Below are positions 53,022-62,279 of a stretch of 64,000 bases of DNA, in pieces. A program made the position numbers and the translations under genes. The notes below the pieces were generated by a model that did no database searches, had not been told where the DNA came from, and saw nothing but the letters and a program-made list of their open reading frames with translations. How positions within the stretch are numbered: the stretch's first letter is position 1; every line of letters begins with the position of its first letter. Origin of the DNA: Herminiimonas contaminans (GTDB taxonomy: Bacteria; Pseudomonadota; Gammaproteobacteria; Burkholderiales; Burkholderiaceae_D); the NCBI RefSeq assembly GCF_015645465.1, contig NZ_JADOEL010000010.1, forward strand, positions 62,001 to 126,000. The letters run 5' to 3'.

Positions 53022-53869
53022 AAGAACAGAATTTCAGCATAGAGTTTTTCCCGCCCAAGACACCTGTGGGTGTGGAAAAACTGCGCGTCACTTGCGCCAA
53101 ACTGTCTGAGTTGAATCCCAAGTATTTTTCGGTCACGTTCGGCGCCGGTGGCTCGACGCAACAAGGCACACTGGAAACAGTGCTGGAAATCCGTGGTGCC
53201 GGGCAGGATGCCGCGCCGCACTTGTCCTGCCTCGGTAGCTCGCGTGAAAGCCTGCGTGCGATCCTGGCCGAATACAAATCGCATGGCATCAAGCGCATCG
53301 TTGCCTTGCGCGGTGATTTGCCTAGTGGTTACGGTTCCATGGATATGTCGTCCAGTGAATTTCACTATGCAAATGAACTGGTGGAATTCATACGCGCTGA
53401 AACCGGCGACTGGTTCCACATTGAAGTCGGCGCTTATCCGGAAATGCATCCGCAAGCCAAATCGCCGCAAGACGATATCGCCAACTTTGTCCGTAAGGCC
53501 AAAGCGGGTGCCGATTCGGCGATCACGCAGTATTTCTACAATGCGGATGCTTACTTCCGTTTCGTCGATGATGCGCGCAAGGCTGGTAGCGATATACCGG
53601 TGACTGCGGGCATTATGCCGATCACCAATAACTCGCAGTTGATGCGCTTCTCTGATGCATGTGGCGCTGAAATCCCGCGCTGGATACGCCTCAAGCTGGC
53701 GAGCTACGGTGATGATGCTGAATCGATACGCGCCTTCGGTCTCGATGTGGTGACGGATCTGTGCGAACGTTTGCTGGCAGGTGGCGCACCTGGTTTGCAT
53801 TTCTACTCATTGAACCAGGCCGCGGCGACGCAGACTATCTGGACACGTTTGAATTTGTCGCAGAAATAA
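53018..53869 (+). CDS. metF: Methylenetetrahydrofolate reductase
   Basis: MetF reduces 5,10-methylene-THF to 5-methyl-THF for methionine synthesis. The 283-residue protein starts MKEQNFSIEFFPPKTPVGVEKL, with TFGAGGSTQQGTLE, ALRGDLP, VGAYPEMHPQAKS and FYNADAYFRFVDDA. The 3' end is GLHFYSLNQAAATQTIW. Its ATG overlaps the PF04020 stop. It completes the ahcY operon. Confidence 0.96.
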   Translation: MKEQNFSIEFFPPKTPVGVEKLRVTCAKLSELNPKYFSVTFGAGGSTQQGTLETVLEIRGAGQDAAPHLSCLGSSRESLRAILAEYKSHGIKRIVALRGDLPSGYGSMDMSSSEFHYANELVEFIRAETGDWFHIEVGAYPEMHPQAKSPQDDIANFVRKAKAGADSAITQYFYNADAYFRFVDDARKAGSDIPVTAGIMPITNNSQLMRFSDACGAEIPRWIRLKLASYGDDAESIRAFGLDVVTDLCERLLAGGAPGLHFYSLNQAAATQTIWTRLNLSQK

Positions 53870-53892
53870 GCAGCAAGTCAGAAAGTCAGGAG

Positions 53893-53927
53893 TGCCCTGT
53901 GCCAGAAATGGACAGGGCATTTTTTAT
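53893..53927 (+). terminator. Rho-independent terminator of the ahcY-metF operon
   Basis: TGCCCTGT (53893-53900) pairs with ACAGGGCA (53912-53919), with CCA/TGG inside, followed by TTTTTT. It lies 24 nt after metF and precedes the convergent cyclo-ligase gene. Confidence 0.92.
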
Positions 53928-53928
53928 T

Positions 53929-54483
53929 TCAGCGGGCGTGGAAGGTCGCTTCTTCCGTCACGACCGCGTCGAGGGCGATGTCATATACCTCAGAGGCAAA
54001 GTCGACTTCACCGAATGCATAAGCCACACCCAGCGTGCGTGGTCGTGGTTCTGCTGCCAGCGTCCGGTCGTAAAAACCGCCGCCATAGCCGAGGCGGAAA
54101 CAGTCTGCATTGAAGCCGAGGCAAGGTATCAGCAGTGCTTGCGGCTGTATCAGTGGATTGTCAGCGACTGGAATGTCGGTGCCTAACCTGTCCTTGCGCA
54201 ATGCCTCACCCGGCGCCCATTCCACGAACTGCAGGGGGACGTTGTCGCCTGCGATCAGCGGCAAGGCCAGTTGTACGCCCGCTGCATGCAATTCTGCATA
54301 CGCCTGATGTACATCGGGTTCGCCACGCATAGGCCAGTACACACCCAGGCTGGCTGGCTTTTCACTACGCCACCATTGCATGATTTTATCGCCCAGGCGA
54401 CGGTCAAAAAGGGCGCGTTGATCCGCGGCAAGTGCGCTACGCTTTGAGAGCAGGGTACGACGTAAATCGAGCTTATTTTGCAT
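53929..54483 (-). CDS. 5-formyltetrahydrofolate cyclo-ligase
   Basis: The 184-residue protein recycles 5-formyl-THF to 5,10-methenyl-THF with ATP. Motifs are the N-terminal KLDLRRTLLSKRSAL, VYWPMRGEPDV, LALPLIAG and the C-terminal LLIPCLGFNADCFRLGYGGGFYDRTL, which binds ATP and substrate. It is convergent with metF, so folate genes sit side by side. The gene would be ygfA/fau in other genomes. Confidence 0.92.
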   Translation of the reverse strand: MQNKLDLRRTLLSKRSALAADQRALFDRRLGDKIMQWWRSEKPASLGVYWPMRGEPDVHQAYAELHAAGVQLALPLIAGDNVPLQFVEWAPGEALRKDRLGTDIPVADNPLIQPQALLIPCLGFNADCFRLGYGGGFYDRTLAAEPRPRTLGVAYAFGEVDFASEVYDIALDAVVTEEATFHAR

Positions 54484-54527
54484 GGGTACGGGAAGAGAAT
54501 CGCGTGCTATTCTAGGTGCCAGAGATG

Positions 54528-54552
54528 GGAACTCATTTTATAGCTATCCGGC
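54528..54552. repeat. Partial copy of the 39.1-kb palindrome
   Basis: GGAACTCATTTTATAGCTATCCGG upstream of slt shares GAACTCATTT and TATCCG, at the same spacing, with one half of the palindrome at 39057-39116. It is not itself a hairpin. The relation is by eye. Confidence 0.35.
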
Positions 54553-54598
54553 CTGGGTTCCAGTATAAGCAGGATAAAAAATAGGGGTCACGATATTC

Positions 54599-56548
54599 AT
54601 GTTTTCGCATAAATTATTCGCACGCGTCATGCTGTTGGCGGCATCCGCCGTGTTCCTGGTACCGGCGGCGCATGCGCAAAAGCGCGCGGCGGGCTTTGCC
54701 AGTGATGACGATGCATTTTTAGCATTGCGTGATGCATCACGCCGCGGTGATGCTGTGCGTGCAGCCGATATCGCATCCAAGCTCGGTAATTACTCCATCC
54801 CGTCTTACGTTGATTACTACCAGCTCAGGCCGCGTATCAAGGATGCCAGCCCGACTGAAATCCTGGCGTATCTGAATAAATATAGCGGCAGTGCCATCGC
54901 TGACCGCCTGCGCAATGACTGGCTGCTTGAAGTTGGCAAGCGCCGCGACTGGGTCACCTTCGATGAACAATATCCGCTGTTCGAGTTGAATGACGACACC
55001 CAGCTGAAATGCTATGCGCTGATGTCCAAGGCGCAGAAGGGCTTGAATGTCGCGGTGGATGCGCGTGCTTTGCTGACCGTGCCGAAGAACTATGGTGAGG
55101 GTTGCGTTGCGCTGATCGGCATGCTGATGGAAAACAGTCAGTTCAATGAAGATGATTTGTGGGCGCAGATCCGCCTGGCAGCAGAAACCGGTTCTACCGA
55201 TTTCGTGCGCCGCCTGGTGCCGTTCACTGGCATAGATGATGGTTCGCTGGTGACGGCGATGGAAAAACCAGCGCTGATTACTTCCAAGGGCGTGGGTTTC
55301 CGTCGTGTGAAGCATGAAGTGTTTATCGTCGCGCTGGGGCGCATCGCAAAAAATAATCCGGCACAGGCCGCTGAAGTTTTATCCGGAAACACGCTGTTGC
55401 TGAATAAAAAGCAGGAAGCTCAAGGCTGGGCGCAAATTGCCTTGCAGGCTTCGATGAAGCTGGCGCCGGAGGCGGCAGATTACTGGCGCAAGGCAGGTAA
55501 TGCACCGTTATCACTTGAAGGTCATCAATGGAAAATCCGCGCCGCTTTGCGTGCCGGTGACTGGAAATTGGTCAAACAAGGCGTCGAAGCGATGCCTGCC
55601 GCATTGCGCGACGATGCGACCTGGACCTACTGGCTGGCGCGCGCACTGCGCGAAGAGGGCAAGCGCGATGAGGCGAATGCATTGATGCAGTCGATCGCAT
55701 CACAAACCAATTTCTATGGCCAGCTGGCACTGGAAGAGCTGGGTCAGAAAATCACGATACCGCCACGTGCGACACCAGTAACTGAAGAAGAGATCGCGCC
55801 GATGGCGGCCAATCAGGGCTTCCGTCGCGCTTTCAAATTCTTTGATCTGGGTTTGCGCTTCGAAGGTTATCGCGAGTGGAACTGGGAGCTACGCAAGATG
55901 AATGAGCGCCAGCATCTGGCTGCCGCCGAATTCGCACGCCGTAGTGAAGTGCTGGATCGCATGGTCAATACTTCTGATCGCACCAAGATAGAAGTAGATT
56001 TCACGCAACGCTTCCCATCGCCGTATCGCGACGTCATGCGCACCGCCACGCAAAAGCTGGGTCTGGAAATGGCCTGGGTGTATGGCCTGATCCGCCAGGA
56101 ATCCCGTTTCATCATGGATGCACGTTCGCATGTGGGTGCATCGGGTCTGATGCAATTGATGCCTACTACTGCGCGTCATGTCGCCAAGAAGATAGGCATG
56201 ACCGATTACGCGCATAGCCAAGTCAATGAAATTGAAACCAATATCCTGCTCGGTACCAGTTATTTGAATATGGTCCTGAACGATCTGGGCGGTTCGCAAA
56301 CATTGGCAACAGCTGCTTACAACGCCGGTCCGGGACGTCCGCGTGCATGGCGTTCGACGCTGACGCGTCCGGTGGAAGGAGCGATTTTTGCAGAGTCGAT
56401 TCCGTTTTCGGAAACCCGTGACTATGTGAAAAAAGTACTCTCCAATGCGACTTACTATGCAGCGATGTTTGAAAGCAAACCGCAATCATTGAAGGATCGC
56501 CTGGGTAGCGTCACACCGACTGCATTTGTACCAACGGATCTGCCGTAA
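54599..56548 (+). CDS. slt: Soluble lytic murein transglycosylase
   Basis: A 649-residue periplasmic enzyme that cleaves the MurNAc-GlcNAc bond. It has a signal peptide (about 1-27, ending AHA), a long helical superhelix (about 50-450) and a C-terminal SLT domain with the catalytic glutamate in YGLIRQESRFIMDARSHVGASGLMQLMPTTA, then AYNAGPGRPRAW. Length is typical of Slt70. It is followed by the GST gene 42 nt downstream. Confidence 0.94.
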   Translation: MFSHKLFARVMLLAASAVFLVPAAHAQKRAAGFASDDDAFLALRDASRRGDAVRAADIASKLGNYSIPSYVDYYQLRPRIKDASPTEILAYLNKYSGSAIADRLRNDWLLEVGKRRDWVTFDEQYPLFELNDDTQLKCYALMSKAQKGLNVAVDARALLTVPKNYGEGCVALIGMLMENSQFNEDDLWAQIRLAAETGSTDFVRRLVPFTGIDDGSLVTAMEKPALITSKGVGFRRVKHEVFIVALGRIAKNNPAQAAEVLSGNTLLLNKKQEAQGWAQIALQASMKLAPEAADYWRKAGNAPLSLEGHQWKIRAALRAGDWKLVKQGVEAMPAALRDDATWTYWLARALREEGKRDEANALMQSIASQTNFYGQLALEELGQKITIPPRATPVTEEEIAPMAANQGFRRAFKFFDLGLRFEGYREWNWELRKMNERQHLAAAEFARRSEVLDRMVNTSDRTKIEVDFTQRFPSPYRDVMRTATQKLGLEMAWVYGLIRQESRFIMDARSHVGASGLMQLMPTTARHVAKKIGMTDYAHSQVNEIETNILLGTSYLNMVLNDLGGSQTLATAAYNAGPGRPRAWRSTLTRPVEGAIFAESIPFSETRDYVKKVLSNATYYAAMFESKPQSLKDRLGSVTPTAFVPTDLP

Positions 56549-56590
56549 AACAGCACAGCAATATATAAGAACTTTATCGTTACGGACACT

Positions 56591-57304
56591 ATGCAAACGA
56601 CAGAACTCGATCCGACCTTATCGCAAACACTGGGTAATGCAGAAAAAAATGGCCTGAAGCTGGTCATCGCGAACAAGAACTATTCGTCATGGTCTATGCG
56701 CCCGTGGGTGGCGATGACGGCTTTTAATATCCCGTTCCAGGAAATTTCAGTCTTGCTGGATCGTTCGGATACGACGGCGCAGATCGCGCATTATTCAGCC
56801 GCGGGCAGGGTGCCGGTATTGCTGGCAGGTGAAACCGTGATCTGGGATTCGCTGGCGATATGCGAATACCTGGCGGAGCAATTCCCGGAAAAGAAAATGT
56901 GGCCGGAAGATGTGGCTGCACGTGCGCTGGCGCGTTCGATTTGTGCCGAAATGCACTCCGGCTTTACCGGCGTTCGTTCCGCGATGTGGATGAATATACG
57001 TGCCAAATTCCCAGGCAAGGGACGTACGCTGGAAGCGCAGGCAGATATCGGTCGTATCAGCGAAATCTGGGAAACCTGTCTGGCCATGTCCGGACCTAGT
57101 GAATACTTGTTTGGTGAGTTCTCTATTGCCGATGCCTACTTCGCACCTGTGGTCATGCGTTTCCGTACCTACGAAGTCGTGCTGGCACCGGCACTGGATG
57201 CCTATGTCGAACGGGTCGCGGCACACCCTGCAGTCGCGCAGTGGATAACCGGTGCGCTGGCCGAGACTGACCATATCGAAAAGTACGACAGCTATCCCGA
57301 TTGA
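56591..57304 (+). CDS. Glutathione S-transferase
   Basis: A 237-residue GST. The N-terminal thioredoxin-like domain reads LVIANKNYSSWSMRPWVAM (about 24-42) with the active serine, and VIWDSLAICEYLAEQFPE is the glutathione-binding ES-type motif. The C-terminal domain (about 110-230) is helical. The SSWSMRPW form belongs to a zeta/beta-like bacterial GST group whose substrate is unknown. The first 20 residues are a variable extension. Confidence 0.87.
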   Translation: MQTTELDPTLSQTLGNAEKNGLKLVIANKNYSSWSMRPWVAMTAFNIPFQEISVLLDRSDTTAQIAHYSAAGRVPVLLAGETVIWDSLAICEYLAEQFPEKKMWPEDVAARALARSICAEMHSGFTGVRSAMWMNIRAKFPGKGRTLEAQADIGRISEIWETCLAMSGPSEYLFGEFSIADAYFAPVVMRFRTYEVVLAPALDAYVERVAAHPAVAQWITGALAETDHIEKYDSYPD

Positions 57305-57310
57305 ACTGAT

Positions 57311-58555
57311 ATGAAGACTTACATCGTTGGCGGCGCAGTACGCGATGAATTGCTGGGCGTGGCCGTCAAGGATCGCGATTACGTGGTGGTCGGCGCAACG
57401 CCGGAGGCCATGATTGCGCAAGGTTATACCCCGGTCGGCAAAGACTTCCCGGTTTTCCTGCATCCGAAGACACACGCGGAGTACGCTCTGGCGCGTACCG
57501 AGCGCAAGACTGAGCCTGGTTACAAGGGTTTCGTCTTCCATACCGATGCCAGCGTGACGCTGGAAGAAGATTTAATCCGCCGTGACCTCACCATCAATGC
57601 GATGGCGCAGGATGAAGACGGCCGCATCGTCGATCCTTTCGGCGGCCAGCGTGATCTCAAGCAACGCATATTCCGCCATGTGTCACCAGCCTTCTCCGAA
57701 GATCCGGTGCGCATATTGCGCATTGCGCGCTTTGCCGCGCGCTTTCCAGAATTTACAGTAGCACCGGAAACCAATGAACTGATGCAAGGCATGGTGGTGG
57801 CCGGTGAAGTTGATGCGCTGGTGCCAGAGCGAGTATGGCAGGAACTGGCGCGTGGCCTGATGGAAGTGCGTCCGTCACGGATGTTTGCGGTGCTGCGCGA
57901 TTGCGGCGCCTTGCAACGCATACTGCCGGAGCTGGATGCCTTGTGGGGCGTGCCGCAACCGGCGCTCTATCATCCGGAAATCGATACCGGGGCGCACATT
58001 ATGCTGGTGATCGATTACGCGGCCAGCATCCATGCTGATCTGCCTACGCGCTGCGCAGCCTTATTGCATGACCTCGGCAAGGGCGTCACACCGCCCGAGA
58101 TGTGGCCGCGCCATCACGGCCATGAAATGCATAGCGTGAAGCTGGTGGATGCGGTTTGTAAGCGCCTGAAAATCCCGAACGAATGTCGTGACCTGGCATT
58201 GATGACAGCGCGTGAACACGGCAATGTCGGACGTGCGCTGGAACTGCGTGCAAAAACGATAGTGAATTTATTGGAGCGTTGCGATGCTTTCCGTAAGCCG
58301 CAACGCTTTCTCGATATGTTGGTGGCATCCGAGTGCGACCATCGCGGACGTACCGGTTTTACAGAGAAACCGTTTCCACAAAGAGCGTATCTGCAGGCGG
58401 CGCTGACAGTAGCGCTAACGGTGAATGGTGGGGAAATTGCCGAGCTAACGCGGCAGCGATATCCGGATCAGCAGCAGCGCATACCGGAAGCTATTCATGA
58501 AGCACGCGTGCGGGCAGTTGCCGCTGCGATCAAGGAAACCGCGCCTGAAGAATAA
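57311..58555 (+). CDS. cca: CCA-adding tRNA nucleotidyltransferase
   Basis: Cca builds or repairs the 3' CCA of tRNAs without a template. The 414-residue protein begins MKTYIVGGAVRDELLGVAVKDRDYVVVG with the GG and DxD nucleotidyltransferase motifs, then RRDLTINAMAQ and DPVRILRIARFAARF. The C-terminal HD domain (RCAALLHDLGKGVTP, HGHEMHS) adds phosphohydrolase activity in the E. coli enzyme. It follows the GST gene by 6 nt. Confidence 0.95.
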   Translation: MKTYIVGGAVRDELLGVAVKDRDYVVVGATPEAMIAQGYTPVGKDFPVFLHPKTHAEYALARTERKTEPGYKGFVFHTDASVTLEEDLIRRDLTINAMAQDEDGRIVDPFGGQRDLKQRIFRHVSPAFSEDPVRILRIARFAARFPEFTVAPETNELMQGMVVAGEVDALVPERVWQELARGLMEVRPSRMFAVLRDCGALQRILPELDALWGVPQPALYHPEIDTGAHIMLVIDYAASIHADLPTRCAALLHDLGKGVTPPEMWPRHHGHEMHSVKLVDAVCKRLKIPNECRDLALMTAREHGNVGRALELRAKTIVNLLERCDAFRKPQRFLDMLVASECDHRGRTGFTEKPFPQRAYLQAALTVALTVNGGEIAELTRQRYPDQQQRIPEAIHEARVRAVAAAIKETAPEE

Positions 58556-58590
58556 GCGCAGTATGCATGCAGTCTTCAGGCTAGCCTGTT

Positions 58591-58872
58591 TCAGGTCATC
58601 GGTACGTGACGGCGGGTCGACAGTACATAGGCACGCAACTCATTGCGTGTGACGATGCCGTCATTGTTGGCGTCTATGCGTTCGAAGTTTTCGACGATCA
58701 GCGCCATATTGGCTGCTTGCGCTTCGGATTTGGTAATGCTTTGTACCGGTGCCTTGTAAGACGCAGTCTTGTCCTGCGCATGCTTGCTTCTATAGGCTTC
58801 GGCAGATAGTTGTGCGGCGGTGGCGTTGACGACGACCAGTGCTATCGTCAGTGCGATAAGCTTTTTCTTCAT
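58591..58872 (-). CDS. Small secreted EF-hand protein
   Basis: A 93-residue protein with a signal peptide (about 1-20) and one EF-hand loop (about 71-82, DANNDGIVTRNE) followed by a short tail. It probably binds calcium outside the cytoplasm. Its role is unknown. It converges with cca and has a short CAGGCTAGCCTG palindrome after it. Confidence 0.75.
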   Translation of the reverse strand: MKKKLIALTIALVVVNATAAQLSAEAYRSKHAQDKTASYKAPVQSITKSEAQAANMALIVENFERIDANNDGIVTRNELRAYVLSTRRHVPMT

Positions 58873-59096
58873 GGTTACTCCCCTTTACAAGCACGAATAC
58901 GTGTTTGAAGCATCCATTGAAAGATTATTCAGCTTAATCCGCCAACGCATTTACGCCTTGTTACATTTGATACAAAACAATGGATACAAGGCAATATGCG
59001 TTTTTCGCATAAGAGTCCAACAAAGACTTCGTTGGAAATGATGTGTTCCCTGCCTAAGCTGATGACAGCCATCAATTTTTGCAGAAGGGGACTATT
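58873..59096. other. Gene-free stretch upstream of the EF-hand gene
   Basis: This AT-richer stretch holds the EF-hand promoter. I see no further gene, strong hairpin or repeat in it. The 24-codon frame that follows is listed separately. Confidence 0.5.
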
Positions 59097-59171
59097 TTGG
59101 ATTTGCTTGATACCTTCACCGCAGTTTCTGCCGCGGCAGTCGTGCTGGCTGCGCTGATCTATCGTTTATAG
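59097..59171 (+). CDS. Possible 24-residue membrane peptide
   Basis: A TTG start six nt after AGAAGGGG opens MDLLDTFTAVSAAAVVLAAL-IYRL and stops at TAG 59171. It is a single hydrophobic helix with a short acidic N-terminus. The ribosome binding site and hydrophobic makeup favour a real small membrane protein, but no homologue is known to me. It lies 24 nt from the end of the convergent pssA gene. Confidence 0.38.
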   Translation: MDLLDTFTAVSAAAVVLAALIYRL

Positions 59172-59195
59172 GACAGCGCAGCTGCTTACAACTGA

Positions 59196-59828
59196 TCAGA
59201 ATTTCGGGATGTGCAAAGTCTTGCTGATCATCAAGGTACCGGACAGTGCAAACAGCAATGCTAACGGATGTAATTCCCATGGGCCGACTTGCCATACGCC
59301 ACCGTAAATGGCTGCTCCTACGCTGCCTATGGATGCCAGCCACGCCAGGATGCCGGTAATGATGACGCTGGTCGGTATCGGCGTACCTTCAAAGTAAGCC
59401 ACCTTATCTGCACCTTCGGACAGGCTTTCGGCCGTGACGTTGTAGCGAGCCAAGCGGCTGACGCCGCAGCAGACGAAGTAAATCATTGCAACCCAATCCC
59501 AGCCACCAGTCAGACCCGCTGCGAAACCGAGCGTAACCGGTGCCAGTCCAAACGAAATTACGTCGGCCAGTGAATCCAGCTCACGCCCCATCGCCGAATG
59601 CTGACGCCGCCAGCGCGCGATGCGACCATCCAGGACGTCGAATATAAAGGCAGCGGGTGCCATCGCCGCCGCAGCATAGAAATGATGCAGGGACTGGCTG
59701 GCCATATACAGCATGGCAAAAAATACGGCCGCTACACCGCAGGCTGCGTTACCCAGCGTAAAAAAATCAGCCAGGTGAAAGCCGCGCAACATGGAAAAAT
59801 GCTTGCGAGGCGCTTTGGATGGAGGCAT
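59196..59828 (-). CDS. pssA: CDP-diacylglycerol-serine O-phosphatidyltransferase
   Basis: A 210-residue membrane enzyme that makes phosphatidylserine, the precursor of phosphatidylethanolamine. The CDP-alcohol phosphotransferase motif DGRIARWRRQHSAMGRELDSLADV has the full DGxxAR-x8-G-x3-D-x3-D. About six membrane spans are visible, and RGFHLADFFTLGNAACG is the N-terminal signature of the type II (Bacillus-like) enzyme. A related CDP-alcohol transferase is possible but less likely. Confidence 0.88.
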   Translation of the reverse strand: MPPSKAPRKHFSMLRGFHLADFFTLGNAACGVAAVFFAMLYMASQSLHHFYAAAAMAPAAFIFDVLDGRIARWRRQHSAMGRELDSLADVISFGLAPVTLGFAAGLTGGWDWVAMIYFVCCGVSRLARYNVTAESLSEGADKVAYFEGTPIPTSVIITGILAWLASIGSVGAAIYGGVWQVGPWELHPLALLFALSGTLMISKTLHIPKF

Positions 59829-60083
59829 TACGGTCTCTCTTGAATAATCTATTTTTAATTGCCGACCGGAATGAAGGATCTACACCCTCGTCGGCCGTGT
59901 TGTAGCGGCAAGTATGTCATTGAATTAAATGGTTGTGCACGGAAATAGCCAGGATTTTAATTAGCGCACCGGTTCAGCCGTCCGCTTGTTATGATGCAAT
60001 TCCAAGCAGGTATAAGTCGGTTACCGCACATACGATACAAAATCGGGGTTTTAGACTGAAACTTTCCTTCACTGGAGGCTGCC
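59829..60083. other. Gene-free stretch upstream of pssA and the secreted protein gene
   Basis: This 255-nt divergent intergenic region must hold the promoters of both flanking genes. I see no convincing additional gene or structured RNA in it. Confidence 0.5.
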
Positions 60084-60536
60084 ATGCAATTCAAGAAAAA
60101 TGCCATGTATAAGGCACTGGGTTTTTCTCTGTGTGCTTTGAACCTTGCTTTTGCCGCGAGTCTGGCGTCAGCGGCTGACACCGCTACTAGCACTTATAAG
60201 CAAGACCGGGCCGATTGTATGGATGGCCGGTCGACACAGGATAGGGCGACCTGTTTGCGCGATGTCGGTGCTGCGTTGAATGAAGCGCGCCACGGTAAAT
60301 TAAAAGATGACGATGCGTTGGTCTATCAACAAAATGCACGCATACGCTGCAATGCCTTGCCGGATGCCGACAGGCAGGATTGCCTGGTACGCATGAGTGG
60401 TCGCGATACGACGATCAGTGGCAGCGTAAGTGGTGGCGGTATCTTGCGTGAGACCACGACGATAGTGCCAGACCCACCGCCACCTGCGGCGCCAGCGCCT
60501 GAGCCGATGTATCCGAACATGCCTGCACCGCGTTAA
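60084..60536 (+). CDS. Secreted hypothetical protein with Cys pairs and Pro-rich tail
   Basis: A 150-residue protein with a signal peptide (about 1-30, ending SAA). The mature part has four cysteines in two pairs (DCMDGRSTQDRATCLRD and IRCNALPDADRQDCLVRM) that could form two disulfides. The tail is Gly/Ser then Pro/Ala-rich. Similar proteins occur in Burkholderiales without known function. It is monocistronic with its own terminator. Confidence 0.75.
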   Translation: MQFKKNAMYKALGFSLCALNLAFAASLASAADTATSTYKQDRADCMDGRSTQDRATCLRDVGAALNEARHGKLKDDDALVYQQNARIRCNALPDADRQDCLVRMSGRDTTISGSVSGGGILRETTTIVPDPPPPAAPAPEPMYPNMPAPR

Positions 60537-60555
60537 ACGGAATTCGCCAGACAAT

Positions 60556-60583
60556 AAAAAAGGCCCCATACCGGGGCCTTTTT
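60556..60583. terminator. Bidirectional terminator between the secreted protein and lldP
   Basis: GGCCCC (60562-60567)/GGGGCC (60573-60578) with an ATACC loop is flanked by A6 and T5. It serves both convergent genes. Confidence 0.92.
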
Positions 60584-60605
60584 GCCGTGTGCATTTTTAC
60601 AGGTT

Positions 60606-62279
60606 TTACTGAACAACCATCAATGTGAATGGAATCACATAGGCTTGCAGCGTGACCAGGAAGCCGACCAGGATAGCCAGCGCAATCGAATGGAAGAAGA
60701 CATAGCGCAAGATGTCGCCTTCGTGTCCGTACCACTTGGTTGCCGTCGATGCGACCACAATCGATTGCGCATCGATCATTTTGCCCATGACGCCGCCTGA
60801 GCTGTTTGCAGATGCCATCAGGACTGGTGGCAAGCCCAGCTGCTCTGCGGTGGTTTTCTGCAAGCTGCCGAACAGCACGTTGGCAGCCGTATCCGAGCCG
60901 GTCAAAGCCACGCCCAGCCAGCCGAGCAGGGTGCCGAACATGGGATAGAACACACCGGTATGTGCGAACGCCAGGCCGAGCGTAGCGTCGAGGCCGGAGT
61001 ACTTGGTCAGGTAACCGACGCCAAACATGGCGCAAATCGTCAGCAGGGAATAGCGCACCAGTTTGATGGTTTGCCAGTACTCCTGCAGCAGACGTTTAAA
61101 CGAGTAGCCCATCAACACACCGGCAACGATCGCCGATACCAAGATGCCGGTACCTGCCATCGACAGCACGTTGAAGTTAAACACTGCGGCTTCGAGGAAA
61201 GGCTCTTTGGCTACCGGCGGCATTTTCATAACCATCTTGTCGAGGCCTGGAATCGCATACTTCCATGACCAGATTGCGTCGATTGCTTTCTTGAAGAATG
61301 GCGTACCCCAGATAAAGACGAACACCGACAAAATCACCCATGGCATCCACGATTTCGCGACGCTGATATTGGCGAGTACTGGTTTCTGTTCCGATTCTGG
61401 TTCAGGCTTGATGTCATCCTTGGAATTGTCATTGCGATTGCGCAGGGCGGTCGAGGTCCAGATTTTCTTCGGCTGCCATACTTTGAGGAACAGAGTCAGC
61501 GAGCCCATAGACACAATCGCGGCGATCACGTCTACCAGCCAAGGGCCGTGGTAGTTCGATACGACGAATTGCGGGATCGCAAACGACACACCAGCGACCA
61601 GGATCGCAGGCCAGATTTCGCGCATGCCACGGAAACCGGCAAACGCCCAGATCAGCCAGAACGGAACCAATACCGAGAAGAACGGCAATTGACGACCGAT
61701 CATCGACGACAGATGCAGCAAGTCGATACCGGTTACAGCCGACAACGCAATCACCGGTGCGCCAAGCGCGCCATACGCGACAGGTGCCGTGTTAGCGATC
61801 AGCGCCAGGCCGGAAGCAGCCAGCGGCGAGAAGCCAAGGCCGATCAGAATCGCACCGGTAACAGCAACGGGAGTACCGAAGCCTGCTGCACCTTCAAAGA
61901 ATGCGCCGAAGCAGAACGCGACCAGCAACAATTGCAAACGTCGATCTTCGGTGATGCCGCTGATACTGTTTTGCAGCACCTTGAAATAGCCATTCAGCGT
62001 AGTGAGGCGATGCAGGAAAATAATATTCAGCACGATCCAGCCGATAGGGAACAGACCTGCGGCGATGCCGTAGCCTGCTGCCTTACCCGCCATTGCAACC
62101 GGCATGCCGAATACAAATGCGGCGATGACGATGCCGACGACGAGTGCGAGACCCGCCGCGAGGTGGGCTTTCATGTGGAAAAATGCGAGTGCTGCGAGAA
62201 GTACTGCAACCGGGATGCCGGCGGCGATAGTGGAGAAGCCGAAGCTGTTAAGCGGATCGTAAATCTGTTGCCATATCAT
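60606..62279 (-). CDS. lldP: L-lactate permease
   Basis: A 557-residue transporter of the lactate permease family, starting MIWQQIYDPLNSFG at ATG 62279. It has about 12-14 membrane spans; the conserved parts are FFEGAAGFGTPVAVTGAILIGLGF, SGLALIANTAPVAYGALGAPV, and LGVALTGSDTAANVLFGSLQ. It takes up L-lactate (and glycolate in E. coli) with protons. No lactate dehydrogenase or regulator is beside it. Confidence 0.92.
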   Translation of the reverse strand: MIWQQIYDPLNSFGFSTIAAGIPVAVLLAALAFFHMKAHLAAGLALVVGIVIAAFVFGMPVAMAGKAAGYGIAAGLFPIGWIVLNIIFLHRLTTLNGYFKVLQNSISGITEDRRLQLLLVAFCFGAFFEGAAGFGTPVAVTGAILIGLGFSPLAASGLALIANTAPVAYGALGAPVIALSAVTGIDLLHLSSMIGRQLPFFSVLVPFWLIWAFAGFRGMREIWPAILVAGVSFAIPQFVVSNYHGPWLVDVIAAIVSMGSLTLFLKVWQPKKIWTSTALRNRNDNSKDDIKPEPESEQKPVLANISVAKSWMPWVILSVFVFIWGTPFFKKAIDAIWSWKYAIPGLDKMVMKMPPVAKEPFLEAAVFNFNVLSMAGTGILVSAIVAGVLMGYSFKRLLQEYWQTIKLVRYSLLTICAMFGVGYLTKYSGLDATLGLAFAHTGVFYPMFGTLLGWLGVALTGSDTAANVLFGSLQKTTAEQLGLPPVLMASANSSGGVMGKMIDAQSIVVASTATKWYGHEGDILRYVFFHSIALAILVGFLVTLQAYVIPFTLMVVQ

